Shown: positions 6,815-15,665 of the stretch, piece after piece | Layout of the letters: every line of letters begins with the position of its first letter | Numbering within the stretch: position 1 is the first letter of the stretch | From: JBFLYN01 sp040756655 | GTDB taxonomy: Bacteria > Bacillota > Sulfobacillia > UBA8153 | Length of the DNA stretch: 35,039 nt | Direction of reading: 5' to 3' | Assembly (NCBI GenBank): GCA_040756655.1 | Contig: JBFLYN010000036.1 | Location: 1 to 35,039, forward strand | Notes under the pieces: model-generated | Told to the model about the DNA's origin: nothing | Databases searched by the model: none | Seen by the model: the letters and a program-made list of their open reading frames with translations, nothing else | Position numbers and translations under genes: made by a program

Positions 6815-7543
6815 CTAGCCCCGGGCGCGCCTGATGGCTGCCCGGTGGGCTAGGTTTTCCAGGGTATCGTCGAGAAGTCCCAAGGTCGGTTCAGCACCGC
6901 GCCGGGCCAGGGCCCGGCGGAGTAGGTAGTCGGTAAACCAGGGGTTCTTGGGCAAGAGTGCCCCGTGCAGGTAAGTGCCGATGATGCTTCCCTGGACCGC
7001 TCCTTCGTAACGGTCCTGCCCGTTGTTGCCGTGCCCTACGACTACCTGCCCCAGCGGGGCAGCGGCCGGGCCCAGGTAGGTGCGACCACCGTGGTTTTCA
7101 AAGCCCACCAGTGTCCGGCGGGTGCCATCCAATTCGCTTTCCACCACCACGTTGCCGATGAGGCGGGGACTGCCTGCCTCGGTCCACACATCCAGGAGGC
7201 CAAGCCCGGGCAGCTGTTCGCCTGCCGCGGTCCGGTAGTAACTGCCCAGGAGCTGGTACGCTCCGCAGATGGCCAGGACCACCACCTGGTCCTGGAGGGC
7301 GGCGGCCAGCTCGCCACTCCGGCTCTGGAAATCGCGGGCTATGGCTTTCTGTTCCCGGTCTTGCCCACCGCCCATGAAGATGATGTCACAAGCTGCCAGA
7401 TCGCACGGCATACCCACGGAGACCGGGATGACCCGGGGCTGGAGGCCATGCCAGAGGGCTCGCCGGTGCAGGGCGATGACATTGCCTCCGTCGCCGTAGA
7501 GGTTCATGAAGTCCGGGTACAGGTGGCAGATGGTGATTTCCAC
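6815..7543 (-). CDS. gatD: GatD, glutaminase subunit of lipid II isoglutaminyl synthase
   Basis: 242 residues, a class I glutamine amidotransferase fold of the CobQ/CobB type: FMGGGQDREQ (56-65), the nucleophile Cys93 in VLAICGAYQLLG, GFENHGGRTYLG (147-158) and the catalytic His193 in GTYLHGALLPKNP. GatD supplies ammonia to MurT, which amidates the D-Glu of the peptidoglycan stem peptide to D-isoglutamine. It starts 3 bp after the murT stop, the standard murT-gatD arrangement. Confidence 0.92.
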   Translation of the reverse strand: MEITICHLYPDFMNLYGDGGNVIALHRRALWHGLQPRVIPVSVGMPCDLAACDIIFMGGGQDREQKAIARDFQSRSGELAAALQDQVVVLAICGAYQLLGSYYRTAAGEQLPGLGLLDVWTEAGSPRLIGNVVVESELDGTRRTLVGFENHGGRTYLGPAAAPLGQVVVGHGNNGQDRYEGAVQGSIIGTYLHGALLPKNPWFTDYLLRRALARRGAEPTLGLLDDTLENLAHRAAIRRARG

Positions 7544-7546
7544 GGA

Positions 7547-8944
7547 TCACACCTCCCAGAAACGCCGACCGTAACCCATGTCGTTGAGGACGCGCCTAAG
7601 ATCAAGCATGGCGGTGTACGTGGGCAGGACGTACAAGATTCCTCCGGCCGGGATGCGCTCCAGTCCCAGCCTGACCGCGGCCTTCAGGTCGTTTTCCACC
7701 AGGATGGACCCGGAGGGCAACCCGGCGTACTTGAGCCGCACGGCCATGTCCTCGGCGCGGATGCCCGCGGTGAGTACCAGGGGTAAACGGTGGGCAGCGC
7801 CAGCCAGGAGCTCAAAGCCGGCGTCCCACAGCCAGGACACATCGGTACCGTCGGCGGTGTTGTCGTTGATGGCGATGAGAAGGTGCCGCTCGCCGGCCCC
7901 TTCCATGATGGTGCGCAGCACTTCGTTGCAGCCCGCCGGGTTCTTGATGAGGGCCAAGAATACGGTGCGATCCCCTATGGCCAGCTGCTCCATCCTGCCG
8001 AAGGAGGATACTGAACTCTCCAGGGCGTGTGCCACGGTGTGGGCGGGAATGCCCATGGTAAGGGCGCAGGCCACCGCGGCCAGCGCGTTATAGGCGTTGT
8101 AAAGGCCTGGAATGGGAAGCCGGGCAGCAAAAGCGCCGCCGGGGGTGTCAAACTCCAGGTACGAGCCGACCGGACCCAGTCCATCTCTTCGGGTCACCCG
8201 GATGTCCGGGCGCGGGCGTCGCTCTCCGCACTGGGGGCAGAAATAGAGGCCAAGGTGGGCAAAGTAGAAAACCTCGTAGCTGAAGTCTCCGCCGCAGGCC
8301 CGGCAGCGCCGGGCGTCGGCCACGGCCCCTTCTCCGGTTCCCGCGCACGAAGGATCGTCAAGCCCGTAGAAGACCGGTCGCGTGGGCAAGCGCGATGCCA
8401 GGCCGGCCACGGCCGGGTCGTCGGCATTGAGCACCACGAACCCGTCGCGGGATACGGCTTCCAGCCCGCGGCAGACCACCGTCACCGTATACTCCAGTTC
8501 GCCGTAGCGATCCAGCTGGTCACGGAAAAAGTTGGTGACCACGCCCGCCCGGGGCTCTACTGCCCTGGCTACCCCGGCCAGGGCCGCCTCGTCGCACTCC
8601 AGTACGGCCACATCTGCATCCAGCCGGCCCATCCAGGAACTGGCCTGGATGAAAGTGGCGGTGACACCATAGACAAGGTTGGCGCCGGTGCGATTATGCA
8701 CCAGCTTCATCCCGGAGGCCGACAGGATGTTGGCCAGCAAAAGCGAGGTAGTGGTCTTGCCGTTGGTGCCCGAAACCACGATGTTTCCCCACCGGGCCTG
8801 GCCTGACAGTCGGGTGAGGATGTCCGGGCATATCCGGCGGGCTACCCGGCCGGGAAAAGTAGACCCGCCGCGCCGGGTAAGGCGGCTGGCCAGTACCAGC
8901 AGCTTGCCCAGCCAGATGGCGACGTAGAACCGAAAAAGCGTCAC
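7547..8944 (-). CDS. murT: MurT, lipid II isoglutaminyl synthase ligase subunit
   Basis: 465 residues of Mur-ligase type. The ATP-binding loop VSGTNGKTTT lies at 57-66; NFFRDQLDRYGE (138-149) is the usual central motif; a four-cysteine zinc-ribbon insertion (C214, C217, C236, C239) is characteristic of MurT. The C-terminal DUF1727 part (NPAGCNEVLRTI) is complete. With GatD it amidates the stem-peptide glutamate at the cytoplasmic membrane. The GTG start at 8944 has GGAGGT seven bases upstream. Confidence 0.93.
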   Translation of the reverse strand: MTLFRFYVAIWLGKLLVLASRLTRRGGSTFPGRVARRICPDILTRLSGQARWGNIVVSGTNGKTTTSLLLANILSASGMKLVHNRTGANLVYGVTATFIQASSWMGRLDADVAVLECDEAALAGVARAVEPRAGVVTNFFRDQLDRYGELEYTVTVVCRGLEAVSRDGFVVLNADDPAVAGLASRLPTRPVFYGLDDPSCAGTGEGAVADARRCRACGGDFSYEVFYFAHLGLYFCPQCGERRPRPDIRVTRRDGLGPVGSYLEFDTPGGAFAARLPIPGLYNAYNALAAVACALTMGIPAHTVAHALESSVSSFGRMEQLAIGDRTVFLALIKNPAGCNEVLRTIMEGAGERHLLIAINDNTADGTDVSWLWDAGFELLAGAAHRLPLVLTAGIRAEDMAVRLKYAGLPSGSILVENDLKAAVRLGLERIPAGGILYVLPTYTAMLDLRRVLNDMGYGRRFWEV

Positions 8945-8978
8945 CGCACCGACCTCCGGTTTATGTCAACTCACGACC

Positions 8979-8987
8979 ATTATAACA
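8979..8987 (-). promoter_or_regulatory. extended -10 promoter of the murT operon
   Basis: The minus strand reads TGTTATAAT, a perfect TATAAT with the TG extension, 35 bp upstream of the murT GTG. No good -35 box sits at the expected distance, as is common for extended -10 promoters. Confidence 0.65.
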
Positions 8988-9125
8988 CAAAGACCCTGCG
9001 GGCTATGCAGGCAGGCCCGCCCGTTAAGACACACGGGCCTACCCATGGGCTCGTCGCCCGGGCAGGGAAAGCGACCATGCACGCCGAAAACTTACGAGTA
9101 CGTCCCAGCAAAGGAGCGGTGCCGG

Positions 9126-9911
9126 ATGATCGTGGTAAGGCCCAAGTACGTTAACCGCGAAGGTGAGCTGGCCGTCGTCACCATCGTCCTTTCCCTGGTG
9201 GCCGGGTACAGCCTGGGAGCGACGGCTGCCATCCCCGTGTGGGCCCTGGTTGTCCTCATGGGAGCTACCATCGTTGCTGTTTGCGTGCCCCACCTGCAGG
9301 CTCACCTTCCGGCGGCCGGCGCGTGCCTGGGCCTGGTATGCGGTGCCCTGTTCGCCGCCATGGTCACACCTGCACTGCACCTTAGTGGCCCGGTACAGGT
9401 GGGGATTTTCAAACTCATCTGGGCACTGGGGTTGGCTTTTGCATGCCTGGCCACAGGCGCGGACACCGGCCATCTCCTGCCGGAGCTGGGCACCATCAGC
9501 CCCCGGGGCTGGCTGGGAGCCTTGCTCACCATCGGCCTCTTCGGCGCGATATACTGGCTCTTGTTCAGCTCACCACCACTGGTGCGCTCCCTAAGACCCG
9601 CCGGGTGGGCGCTGGTCAGCACGGCAGCCTACCGGGCCGTCTCAGGCGGCATCATGGACGAGTATATCTTCCGGGCCCTGCTCCTCGGCCGCTTTTTGGC
9701 TAACAACCGGGCCACCTACGCCCTGTTGGCCCAGGCCACAGTCTATGCCATGCTGCACCTGGGCAGCGGCCTCCAGTCGTCGGGACCTGTAGGCGCCATG
9801 CTTGCCTTCGTCCTGGCTCTCATTACCGGGTATTCGGTACTCCAGACCAGGGGCATAGGCTGGGCCTTCCTGGTCCACGGGGTGTACTCGGTCATCATCT
9901 ACCTGGCCTGA
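9126..9911 (+). CDS. CPBP-family intramembrane protease homologue
   Basis: 261 residues with seven to eight membrane segments. The CPBP (Rce1-like, ABI) motifs are recognisable: motif 1 at 178-183 reads DEYIFR where the family has EExxxR, motif 2 is YAMLH (His211), motif 3 is LVHGVYS (His251). The family cleaves prenylated or other membrane substrates with a glutamate-based mechanism, or acts in bacteriocin immunity and signalling. The first Glu is Asp here, which may reduce or alter activity. The ATG at 9126 has AAGGAG nine bases upstream. The 3' end overlaps the convergent isomerase gene by 17 bp. Confidence 0.82.
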   Translation: MIVVRPKYVNREGELAVVTIVLSLVAGYSLGATAAIPVWALVVLMGATIVAVCVPHLQAHLPAAGACLGLVCGALFAAMVTPALHLSGPVQVGIFKLIWALGLAFACLATGADTGHLLPELGTISPRGWLGALLTIGLFGAIYWLLFSSPPLVRSLRPAGWALVSTAAYRAVSGGIMDEYIFRALLLGRFLANNRATYALLAQATVYAMLHLGSGLQSSGPVGAMLAFVLALITGYSVLQTRGIGWAFLVHGVYSVIIYLA

Positions 9912-10986
9912 CCTGGACCCCCACCGCCTGCAGGTACTCCCTGGTCCACCCGGTGATGGCCAGCGGGCGGGCGTTCGCCAGTTCCTCCAGCGAACCGGCT
10001 CCCACCAAGAACATGGCGATCTTCAGTTGCTCTAAGAATGCCCCCATCCAGGCATCAAGTTCCTCCTGCCCCCGGGCGGCCAGCCTCAGAAGCGGTAGAC
10101 CCACCGACACCAGCTGGGCGCCCGCAGCCAGCGCCCGCACGGCGTCCACGCCGTTTCTGATGCCGCCTCCAGCGATGACCGGTATGGATACAGCCTCCCT
10201 GACTTCGATGAGACTGGCGGGCGCGGGGACACCCCAGCCGTAGAACGCCGTGGCCACGTGTGCCCTGGGGTCGCGCCGGTGGCGGGCACCCAGGCCCTCC
10301 AGCACGGCCATGCTGGCACCACCTGCCCCGCTGGTCTCCAGGGCGGCCACTCTTGCCTGCTGCAAGGACCGGGCGGCCTCCTGGGTCAGTCCCGCGCCTG
10401 TTTCTTTAACCACCACCGGGCGACCAAGGTCCTTGGCCACGCGTGCGATGGCTTCAAGGCAGCCCCGTCCCCTGGGGTTCCCATGGGGTTGGAGGGCCTC
10501 CTGCACGAAGTTCAGGTGGATGGCCAGGGCACCCGCTCGCAGTGAATCGCAAAGCATCCTGAGTTCATCTAAGTGGAGGGCGGGCCGGTCTGCCTGGTCC
10601 ACCAGCTGGGGGGCACCGATGTTGGATACCACCAGGGTACCCGGCGCTCCCCGTCTGGCCGCCTGGTAGGTGCGGGCAAGTCCGGGCTCCGCCAGCTGGG
10701 CGCGTTGGCTGCCCACGCTCACGGCCAGGCCGAACCTGGCGGCCAGTCTTCCCAGCCGGAGGTTGACGACCTCAAGCGAAGGATGGCCCCCGGTAAGGGC
10801 GGCGATCATTACCGGGTAGCGCAGGGGATGGCCGAGAAACACGGTGCCGGTACAGACTTCATCCAGGTCCAGGCCGGGCAATGGCTGGGGCCGCAACTGG
10901 AGGTCATCCCATCCTCCCTGGACCGGCACCTCCACCCGACAGGTGAGCGCGGTAAGGAACTGCTCCCACTTCCGTCTTCTGGCCAT
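9895..10986 (-). CDS. fni: type 2 isopentenyl-diphosphate delta-isomerase
   Basis: 363 residues, a TIM-barrel FMN enzyme that interconverts IPP and DMAPP in isoprenoid synthesis. Motifs in order: AALTGGHP, SVGSQRAQL, SNIGAPQL, HLNFVQEALQPHGN (substrate loop), VVKETGAGLT, TSGAGGASM, FYGWGVP and the phosphate-binding GGGIRNGVDAVRALAAGA. The N-terminal RKxEH motif is RKWEQ here, so the usual His is missing; the sequence is otherwise complete. The ATG at 10986 lies behind TAGGAGG, 8 bp after the phosphoribosyltransferase stop, and the gene is last in the TPR-PRT-fni operon. Confidence 0.9.
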   Translation of the reverse strand: MARRRKWEQFLTALTCRVEVPVQGGWDDLQLRPQPLPGLDLDEVCTGTVFLGHPLRYPVMIAALTGGHPSLEVVNLRLGRLAARFGLAVSVGSQRAQLAEPGLARTYQAARRGAPGTLVVSNIGAPQLVDQADRPALHLDELRMLCDSLRAGALAIHLNFVQEALQPHGNPRGRGCLEAIARVAKDLGRPVVVKETGAGLTQEAARSLQQARVAALETSGAGGASMAVLEGLGARHRRDPRAHVATAFYGWGVPAPASLIEVREAVSIPVIAGGGIRNGVDAVRALAAGAQLVSVGLPLLRLAARGQEELDAWMGAFLEQLKIAMFLVGAGSLEELANARPLAITGWTREYLQAVGVQVRPGR

Positions 10987-10994
10987 CTGGCCTC

Positions 10995-11531
10995 CTATCC
11001 CCGCTCTATGCGTTCGAGAGCCGCTTCATACTCCGGGTGCATCACGAATTTGCCCTGGTTGAGGACCTCGAAGTCCCAGGGTTCGATGACCAGGGCATCA
11101 GACTCCAGAGCATACCAGGTCGGGCGCCAGGACGTGGGATGGACGTAGAGGGCGGCGGTTTTCACCTTCCTGGCTCCCTTCTTCTTGGCTTCACCCACTG
11201 CCAGGCGGAGGGTTTCGCCGGTGGCACTCACCGAGTCGACGATGAGGACCCTTCTGTTACGAACGTCGTCGGTCAAAGGTACAAGCACCTCGGGCTTTTC
11301 CCGGACCACCATGTCCCGCTGGCGACGGGAGAACCGGGCCGGAAAGAAGTCCACCCTGAGCATGGATGCAATGATGACGGCCGGGATCACCCCGCCTTTG
11401 GCGATGCCCACCACCACGTCCGGATCGAATTCTGACTTGATGGCAGTGGCCAGTTCCCGGCACATATCCATGACATCGTCCCAGGAAAGCTGGATCACTT
11501 CGCTGTGTTCATCGTAGTACCCGGTGATCAC
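10995..11531 (-). CDS. purine-type phosphoribosyltransferase
   Basis: 178 residues of the type I PRTase fold. The PRPP loop reads RRVLIVDSVSATGETL (93-108), a variant of VDDxxxTGxT in which the second Asp is Ser. GIAKGGVIPA (43-52) is the second conserved loop. The C-terminal SDALVIEPWDFEV with Trp is like the base-binding hood of xanthine/guanine PRTases. It would salvage a purine base onto PRPP. The GTG start overlaps the TPR gene's stop (TAGTG). I cannot decide between xanthine, guanine and hypoxanthine. Confidence 0.8.
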   Translation of the reverse strand: MITGYYDEHSEVIQLSWDDVMDMCRELATAIKSEFDPDVVVGIAKGGVIPAVIIASMLRVDFFPARFSRRQRDMVVREKPEVLVPLTDDVRNRRVLIVDSVSATGETLRLAVGEAKKKGARKVKTAALYVHPTSWRPTWYALESDALVIEPWDFEVLNQGKFVMHPEYEAALERIERG

Positions 11532-12385
11532 TATGTCGCCTCCGTCCGGCCTCCCAAGTCCACTCCCAGCCGCTTGAAAATGGCCACGGCATCGCGGATG
11601 TGCCGGGCCGCGCGGGCGCGGTCGCCGCTGACCGCAAACAGCCTGCCCAGCAAGGCGTGGACCTGCGCAACCTGATAGTCCACTTGCCCGCCGGGCAGTT
11701 TCACGTAGGTCTCCATGGCCTGTTCAAGAAGCTCTCGTGCTCCATCGAGGTTTTTCCCCAGCCGGATGTACACCTCGGCCAGGCCCATGTTGGCCATAGC
11801 CTTACCCTCGACTTCCTCCCAGGTGCCGGCCGCCTGGAGATAAAGGTCCGCGGCCATTTCCAGGTGATATTCGGCGTATTCGCAGTCGTGCTCCGAGATA
11901 AGCTGGCATATATCCGCTACCGCCGTTCCTACCCTGGCCATGATCTCCCGGTCTTGGCACTGGCGGGCCACGTCCAGGGCCTTGATGCCCACTTCGAGGC
12001 CTTCTTTCAGGTATACCAGCGCCTTTTCGGCGTCCACCATCGCCAAGTCCCGGTATACCGCTTCCAGTTCTGCGTGACGGTCCGCCGCTTCCAGCTGGCG
12101 ACCCAGGGAAGTAAGTATGTCCACTTCTTCCCAGTAATAACGAAGGGCCTTCTCCAGTTCCTCCTTGCCGCCGGTGGCCCGGGCTACAGCGCCAAGGCCC
12201 GAAAGCACCCCGACCAGTTCCTGGAAATCTCGCACCTTCCTGCACTCGGCCTCGGCGGAAGAGAAGCTGCTCAGGGCAACAGCCAGCTGGGACCTGCCTT
12301 CGGTGAACGCTCGCTGGTAGGCCTGCCAGCCGGCCTGTTTCCATTCACGGACCCGTCTTTGTGCGTCGAGACTGAGTCCAGCCAC
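11531..12385 (-). CDS. TPR-repeat protein
   Basis: About 284 residues, almost wholly alpha-helical with tetratricopeptide-like repeats: AVALSSFSSAEAECRKVRDF, KALRYYWEEVDILTSLGR, AEYHLEMAADLYLQAAG, AMANMGLAEVYIRLGKNLDG and VHALLGRLFAVSGDRARAAR. Such proteins are binding scaffolds. No signal peptide or enzyme domain is seen. The GTG start at 12385 lies only 20 bp beyond the T-run of the tRNA terminator, with a G-rich stretch upstream as ribosome site. It heads the operon with the phosphoribosyltransferase and fni, an odd combination suggesting a role in nucleotide or isoprenoid supply; this is inference. Confidence 0.75.
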   Translation of the reverse strand: MAGLSLDAQRRVREWKQAGWQAYQRAFTEGRSQLAVALSSFSSAEAECRKVRDFQELVGVLSGLGAVARATGGKEELEKALRYYWEEVDILTSLGRQLEAADRHAELEAVYRDLAMVDAEKALVYLKEGLEVGIKALDVARQCQDREIMARVGTAVADICQLISEHDCEYAEYHLEMAADLYLQAAGTWEEVEGKAMANMGLAEVYIRLGKNLDGARELLEQAMETYVKLPGGQVDYQVAQVHALLGRLFAVSGDRARAARHIRDAVAIFKRLGVDLGGRTEAT

Positions 12386-12404
12386 AACCCCACCCCCGAT
12401 GGGC

Positions 12405-12434
12405 AAAATAAAAAAGCGCACCAGGCCGGTGCGC
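12405..12434 (-). terminator. terminator of tRNA-Pro, just upstream of the TPR operon
   Basis: On the minus strand a perfect 7-bp stem (GCGCACC / GGTGCGC) with a 5-base loop is followed by TTTTTTATTTT. It starts 12 bp after the tRNA CCA end and finishes 20 bp before the TPR start codon, so the TPR operon needs read-through or its own promoter. Confidence 0.9.
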
Positions 12435-12446
12435 ATTGCTAGCCAA

Positions 12447-12524
<78 letters not shown>

Positions 12525-12554
12525 TCTGTACGGTTGAGGCACCGTACCTCGCCC

Positions 12555-12583
12555 ATTATACCATCCCCGTGCCCAGTTTACAA
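12555..12583 (-). promoter_or_regulatory. tRNA-Pro promoter
   Basis: TTGTAA (12578-12583) and a perfect TATAAT (12555-12560) are separated by 17 bp on the minus strand, 30 bp before the tRNA. The -35 box overlaps the last codons of the upstream nuclease gene. Confidence 0.75.
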
Positions 12584-13885
12584 CTGGACGGTTTCGCCCA
12601 GGGCGGGAATGTCCACAGAATACCCTTCTTTTGACAGGACGTCCTTGAGGGCGGACAAGCCGTCGTCTTCACCGTGGACCAGGAATACCCGGTCCGGACG
12701 TTCCATGGAATGCAGCCAGTCCAGCAGGCCGCCCTGGTCGGCGTGGGCCGAGAGTCCTTCGATTTCCTGGATCTTAGCTTGCACCGGAACGGCGTCGCCT
12801 AGAAGGTGCACCGACCGGGCTCCATCAAGGATCTGCCTTCCCAGCGTGCCGCGAGCCTGGTACCCTACAAAGACGATGCTGCATTCGGGCCGTCCGATGT
12901 TGCGCTTGAGGTGGTGCACGATGCGACCGCCCTCGCACATCCCGCCCGAAGCGATGATCACTACATGGCTGTGGACTTTGTTGATCTGGCGGGATTGGTC
13001 AACCGTCCGGCAAAACTCCAAGCCGGGCGGGTACAGAGGACATGCTCGCGACCCGCTCTCTTTGCCGGCCCGGGGGTCCAGTTGGTCTTGATGTTCACAA
13101 AACAGTTCAGTGATGGCCACGCCCATCGGACTATCCAGGTAGATGTGCTCAGGCAAGATGGCCCCGTCCTTTGACAGCCTGGCCAAGGCCAGGAGCAGAT
13201 CCTGGGTGCGCTCCACGGCGAACGCCGGGATCACAACATTGCCGCCCCGGTCGAAAGTCTCCCGTATGGCCTTTCCCAGCTCCTCGTCGAGCTGCACGTG
13301 GACGTTCCTGCGCCTGGAGCCGTAGGTAGCTTCCAGGACGACCACGTCTGCACGCTGGGGCGGGTGCGCGGTGCGCAAAAGCGGGTTGTCATCCCTGCCC
13401 AGATCGCCAGAAAACAGGATACTGGCGTCTCCCACAAGTTCCACTGAAGCCGAGCCCAGTATGTGCCCGGCGTCGTGAAACCGGGCATGCAGATTCCCCG
13501 GCAGCCGGGCTTTTTGGCCGTATTCTACCGGGACCATGTTGCCGAGCGCCCGCTCCATGTCCCTTCGGTCGTACATGCCGTCTTGCAGTTGAAGTCCGTC
13601 TTCAAGCATGATTCCGGCCAGCTCGGCGGTGGCCGGGGTGCACCAAACCCTTCCCCGGTATCCTTTCTTGAACAGGCAGGGCAGGCGGCCAACGTGGTCC
13701 ACGTGAGCGTGGGTCAGCACCACGGCGTCGATGGAGCCTGCGTCAAATGAAAACTCCCGGTTGCGCCTGGCATCCTCCCCCTGGAACATGCCGCAGTCCA
13801 CCAGCACCCGGGCAGAATCGAAATCCACCTGGTGGCAAGATCCGGTGACCACGCCGGCCGCGCCCCAGAATCGTAATTCCGTCAA
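12578..13885 (-). CDS. beta-CASP metallo-beta-lactamase-fold ribonuclease
   Basis: 435 residues. The metallo-beta-lactamase core is complete: HAHVDH (59-64), DAGHILGSASVEL, and the SGDLGR aspartate strand. The beta-CASP part includes VVIPAFAVERTQDLL and IIASGGMCEGGRIVHHL, and the C-terminal EIEGLSAHADQGGLLDWL carries the last metal His. The family (YsfH/CPSF73-like RNA exo/endonucleases) processes or decays RNA in the cytoplasm. I chose the TTG at 13885 because GAGGTG lies six bases upstream and the mature family start (TELRFWGAAGVVTGS) follows; a GTG at 13894 is an alternative. Confidence 0.9.
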   Translation of the reverse strand: MTELRFWGAAGVVTGSCHQVDFDSARVLVDCGMFQGEDARRNREFSFDAGSIDAVVLTHAHVDHVGRLPCLFKKGYRGRVWCTPATAELAGIMLEDGLQLQDGMYDRRDMERALGNMVPVEYGQKARLPGNLHARFHDAGHILGSASVELVGDASILFSGDLGRDDNPLLRTAHPPQRADVVVLEATYGSRRRNVHVQLDEELGKAIRETFDRGGNVVIPAFAVERTQDLLLALARLSKDGAILPEHIYLDSPMGVAITELFCEHQDQLDPRAGKESGSRACPLYPPGLEFCRTVDQSRQINKVHSHVVIIASGGMCEGGRIVHHLKRNIGRPECSIVFVGYQARGTLGRQILDGARSVHLLGDAVPVQAKIQEIEGLSAHADQGGLLDWLHSMERPDRVFLVHGEDDGLSALKDVLSKEGYSVDIPALGETVQL

Positions 13886-14041
13886 CTCGTTCACCTCGCA
13901 CCGTCATCCCGGCGCTGCCGGGTACACCTACATGATGCCTCGTTGCGGCCATCGCCAACCCGGGCAACCCTAGCCAGGTCTACCATGATTTTTGTTCGGG
14001 CGGTATAATGAGAAAGTGCGGCAGTAGGGAGGCCGGTGAGC

Positions 14042-15385
14042 ATGACGGCAGTGCAATCAGACACTCAACGCAATTTGACATTCCGGGTCTTCTGGCTGGC
14101 GCTCCCGGCCATCGGCGAGATGGTGCTCCACATGGTCATCTGGATCGTGGACACGGCCATGGTCGGGCGCCTGGGCGCACCGGCCCTCAGTGCGGTGGGC
14201 CTGGGCGGGCAGATCTACTTTACCAGTACCTTCGTGCTGGGCTCCCTGGGCATGGCGGTGACCGCCATGGTGGCCCGCCGCACCGGCGAAGGCCGGAAGG
14301 ATGATGTACCCTCCATAGCGGGCCAAGCCATGGCCATGGCCATGGTCATGGGTCTGGCCCTCACCGGGCTTTTGCTGTGGTTAGCGCCGCCCCTGTTCAG
14401 GTTGGCCGACCTGGGAGCAGAAGCGGCGGCCATGGGCACAGGTTACCTGAGGACCCTGGCCCCGGGCGGCCTGGCCATAATGACAGTATATGTAGGAAAC
14501 GGGGCCCTCAGAGGCACCGGTGATACGAAGACCCCGCTTGTCATGGCCGCCGCCAGCAACCTCATCAACATCGTCCTGGACTATGGTCTGATTTTCGGCC
14601 ACTTTGGCCTGCCTGCCCTGGGCGTACGGGGAGCAGCCTTGGCCTCGCTTACGGCCCAGACCTGCGGTTTTCTCATGATGGTTGTGGCGGCCAGGAGAAT
14701 GCTGGGAGTAAGGCTCCGGCACCTGGCGCAGTTTAGCCTGGCCAACATCAAAAGCCTCATCCGGCTGAGCGCTCCCGCCGCGGCCGAAGTGGCACTCATG
14801 GACGGCGCTCGCATGGTGAACTCCTTCGTCATCGCGGGCCTGGGAACAACTGCATTTGCCGCCCACCAGATTACCGTGGCCACGGAGTCTCTCTCGTTCA
14901 TGCCCGGCTACGGTTTCTCCCTGGCCGCCGCCATCATGGTAGGGCAGGCGCTGGGCGCGCGCGACGTGGCGCTGGCCCGCAAGAGCGCGTGGCGGGCCAC
15001 CAGCCTGGCCGCTGGCATCATGTGCTTGGCCGGTCTTGCGTTTCTGCTCATTCCCAGACACCTTCTTTGGGTTTTCACAGCCGATTTCGCAGTCATCACC
15101 ACGGCCGTGCTTTGCCTGCAAGTGGCGGCGCTGGCGCAGCCTTTCATGGCTGTAACCGAAACGCTCAGCGGCGGTTTGCGGGGGGCCGGGGACACCCGGG
15201 GAACCATGCAGGTGACCGCGGGAGTGGTCTGGCTGGTGCGGGTACCTCTGACCCTGTTGGTAGTGCGCGGGCTCGGGCTCGGCCTGGCCTGGGTATGGCT
15301 GGTTATCCTCCTGGAATGGGCCATCCGCGCCGTGCTCATTGGGCGGCGTTTCCAGCAAGGTCGGTGGGCCGAGCTCCAGGTCTGA
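14042..15385 (+). CDS. MATE-family multidrug/metabolite exporter
   Basis: 448 residues with twelve hydrophobic segments in two homologous halves. The N-terminal LALPAIGEMVLHMVIWIVDT and VGRLGAPALSAVGLGGQIYF, and the repeat GALRGTGDTKTPL / GGLRGAGDTRGTM in the two halves, are typical of the NorM/DinF MATE family. It exports cationic compounds in exchange for Na+ or H+. The ATG at 14042 has GGGAGG nine bases upstream; a TATAAT at 14004-14009 could be the -10 box, without a good -35. Confidence 0.9.
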   Translation: MTAVQSDTQRNLTFRVFWLALPAIGEMVLHMVIWIVDTAMVGRLGAPALSAVGLGGQIYFTSTFVLGSLGMAVTAMVARRTGEGRKDDVPSIAGQAMAMAMVMGLALTGLLLWLAPPLFRLADLGAEAAAMGTGYLRTLAPGGLAIMTVYVGNGALRGTGDTKTPLVMAAASNLINIVLDYGLIFGHFGLPALGVRGAALASLTAQTCGFLMMVVAARRMLGVRLRHLAQFSLANIKSLIRLSAPAAAEVALMDGARMVNSFVIAGLGTTAFAAHQITVATESLSFMPGYGFSLAAAIMVGQALGARDVALARKSAWRATSLAAGIMCLAGLAFLLIPRHLLWVFTADFAVITTAVLCLQVAALAQPFMAVTETLSGGLRGAGDTRGTMQVTAGVVWLVRVPLTLLVVRGLGLGLAWVWLVILLEWAIRAVLIGRRFQQGRWAELQV

Positions 15386-15524
15386 CCAGCTGGGTCCTAG
15401 CCATCCACCGGTGTCCAGTTGCGGCCAGGCGGAGAACCCGAGCGGCTACCCCGGTGAGCCTGCGGATCTGGCGGTGGTGACCACCTTGCGCGGCCGTTCG
15501 CAGCGCAGTTCCCCTAAGACGGAT
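15386..15524. other. spacer after the MATE gene
   Basis: No gene, RNA or clear terminator is seen between the MATE stop and the promoter of the ABC operon. Confidence 0.5.
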
Positions 15525-15552
15525 TTGTCCACGTTCCCAGTTGGTATATAAT
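15525..15552 (+). promoter_or_regulatory. promoter of the ABC exporter operon
   Basis: TTGTCC (15525-15530), a 16-bp spacer and a perfect TATAAT (15547-15552) precede the ABC genes, leaving a leader of roughly 105 nt. Confidence 0.6.
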
Positions 15553-15665
15553 GTCATGGGAGTCACTGCTTGGACGGCAAAGACGCACCGGCCAGATCCA
15601 TACCTCCGGGTGACACCCTGGGTACCCAGTGAACCAACTCCTCGACGAGGAAGGAGCTTTGGCAT

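Noticed and set aside
14381..15358. 325-codon open frame on the minus strand
   Set aside because: Antisense shadow of the MATE gene with Gln/Gly/His-rich low-information sequence.
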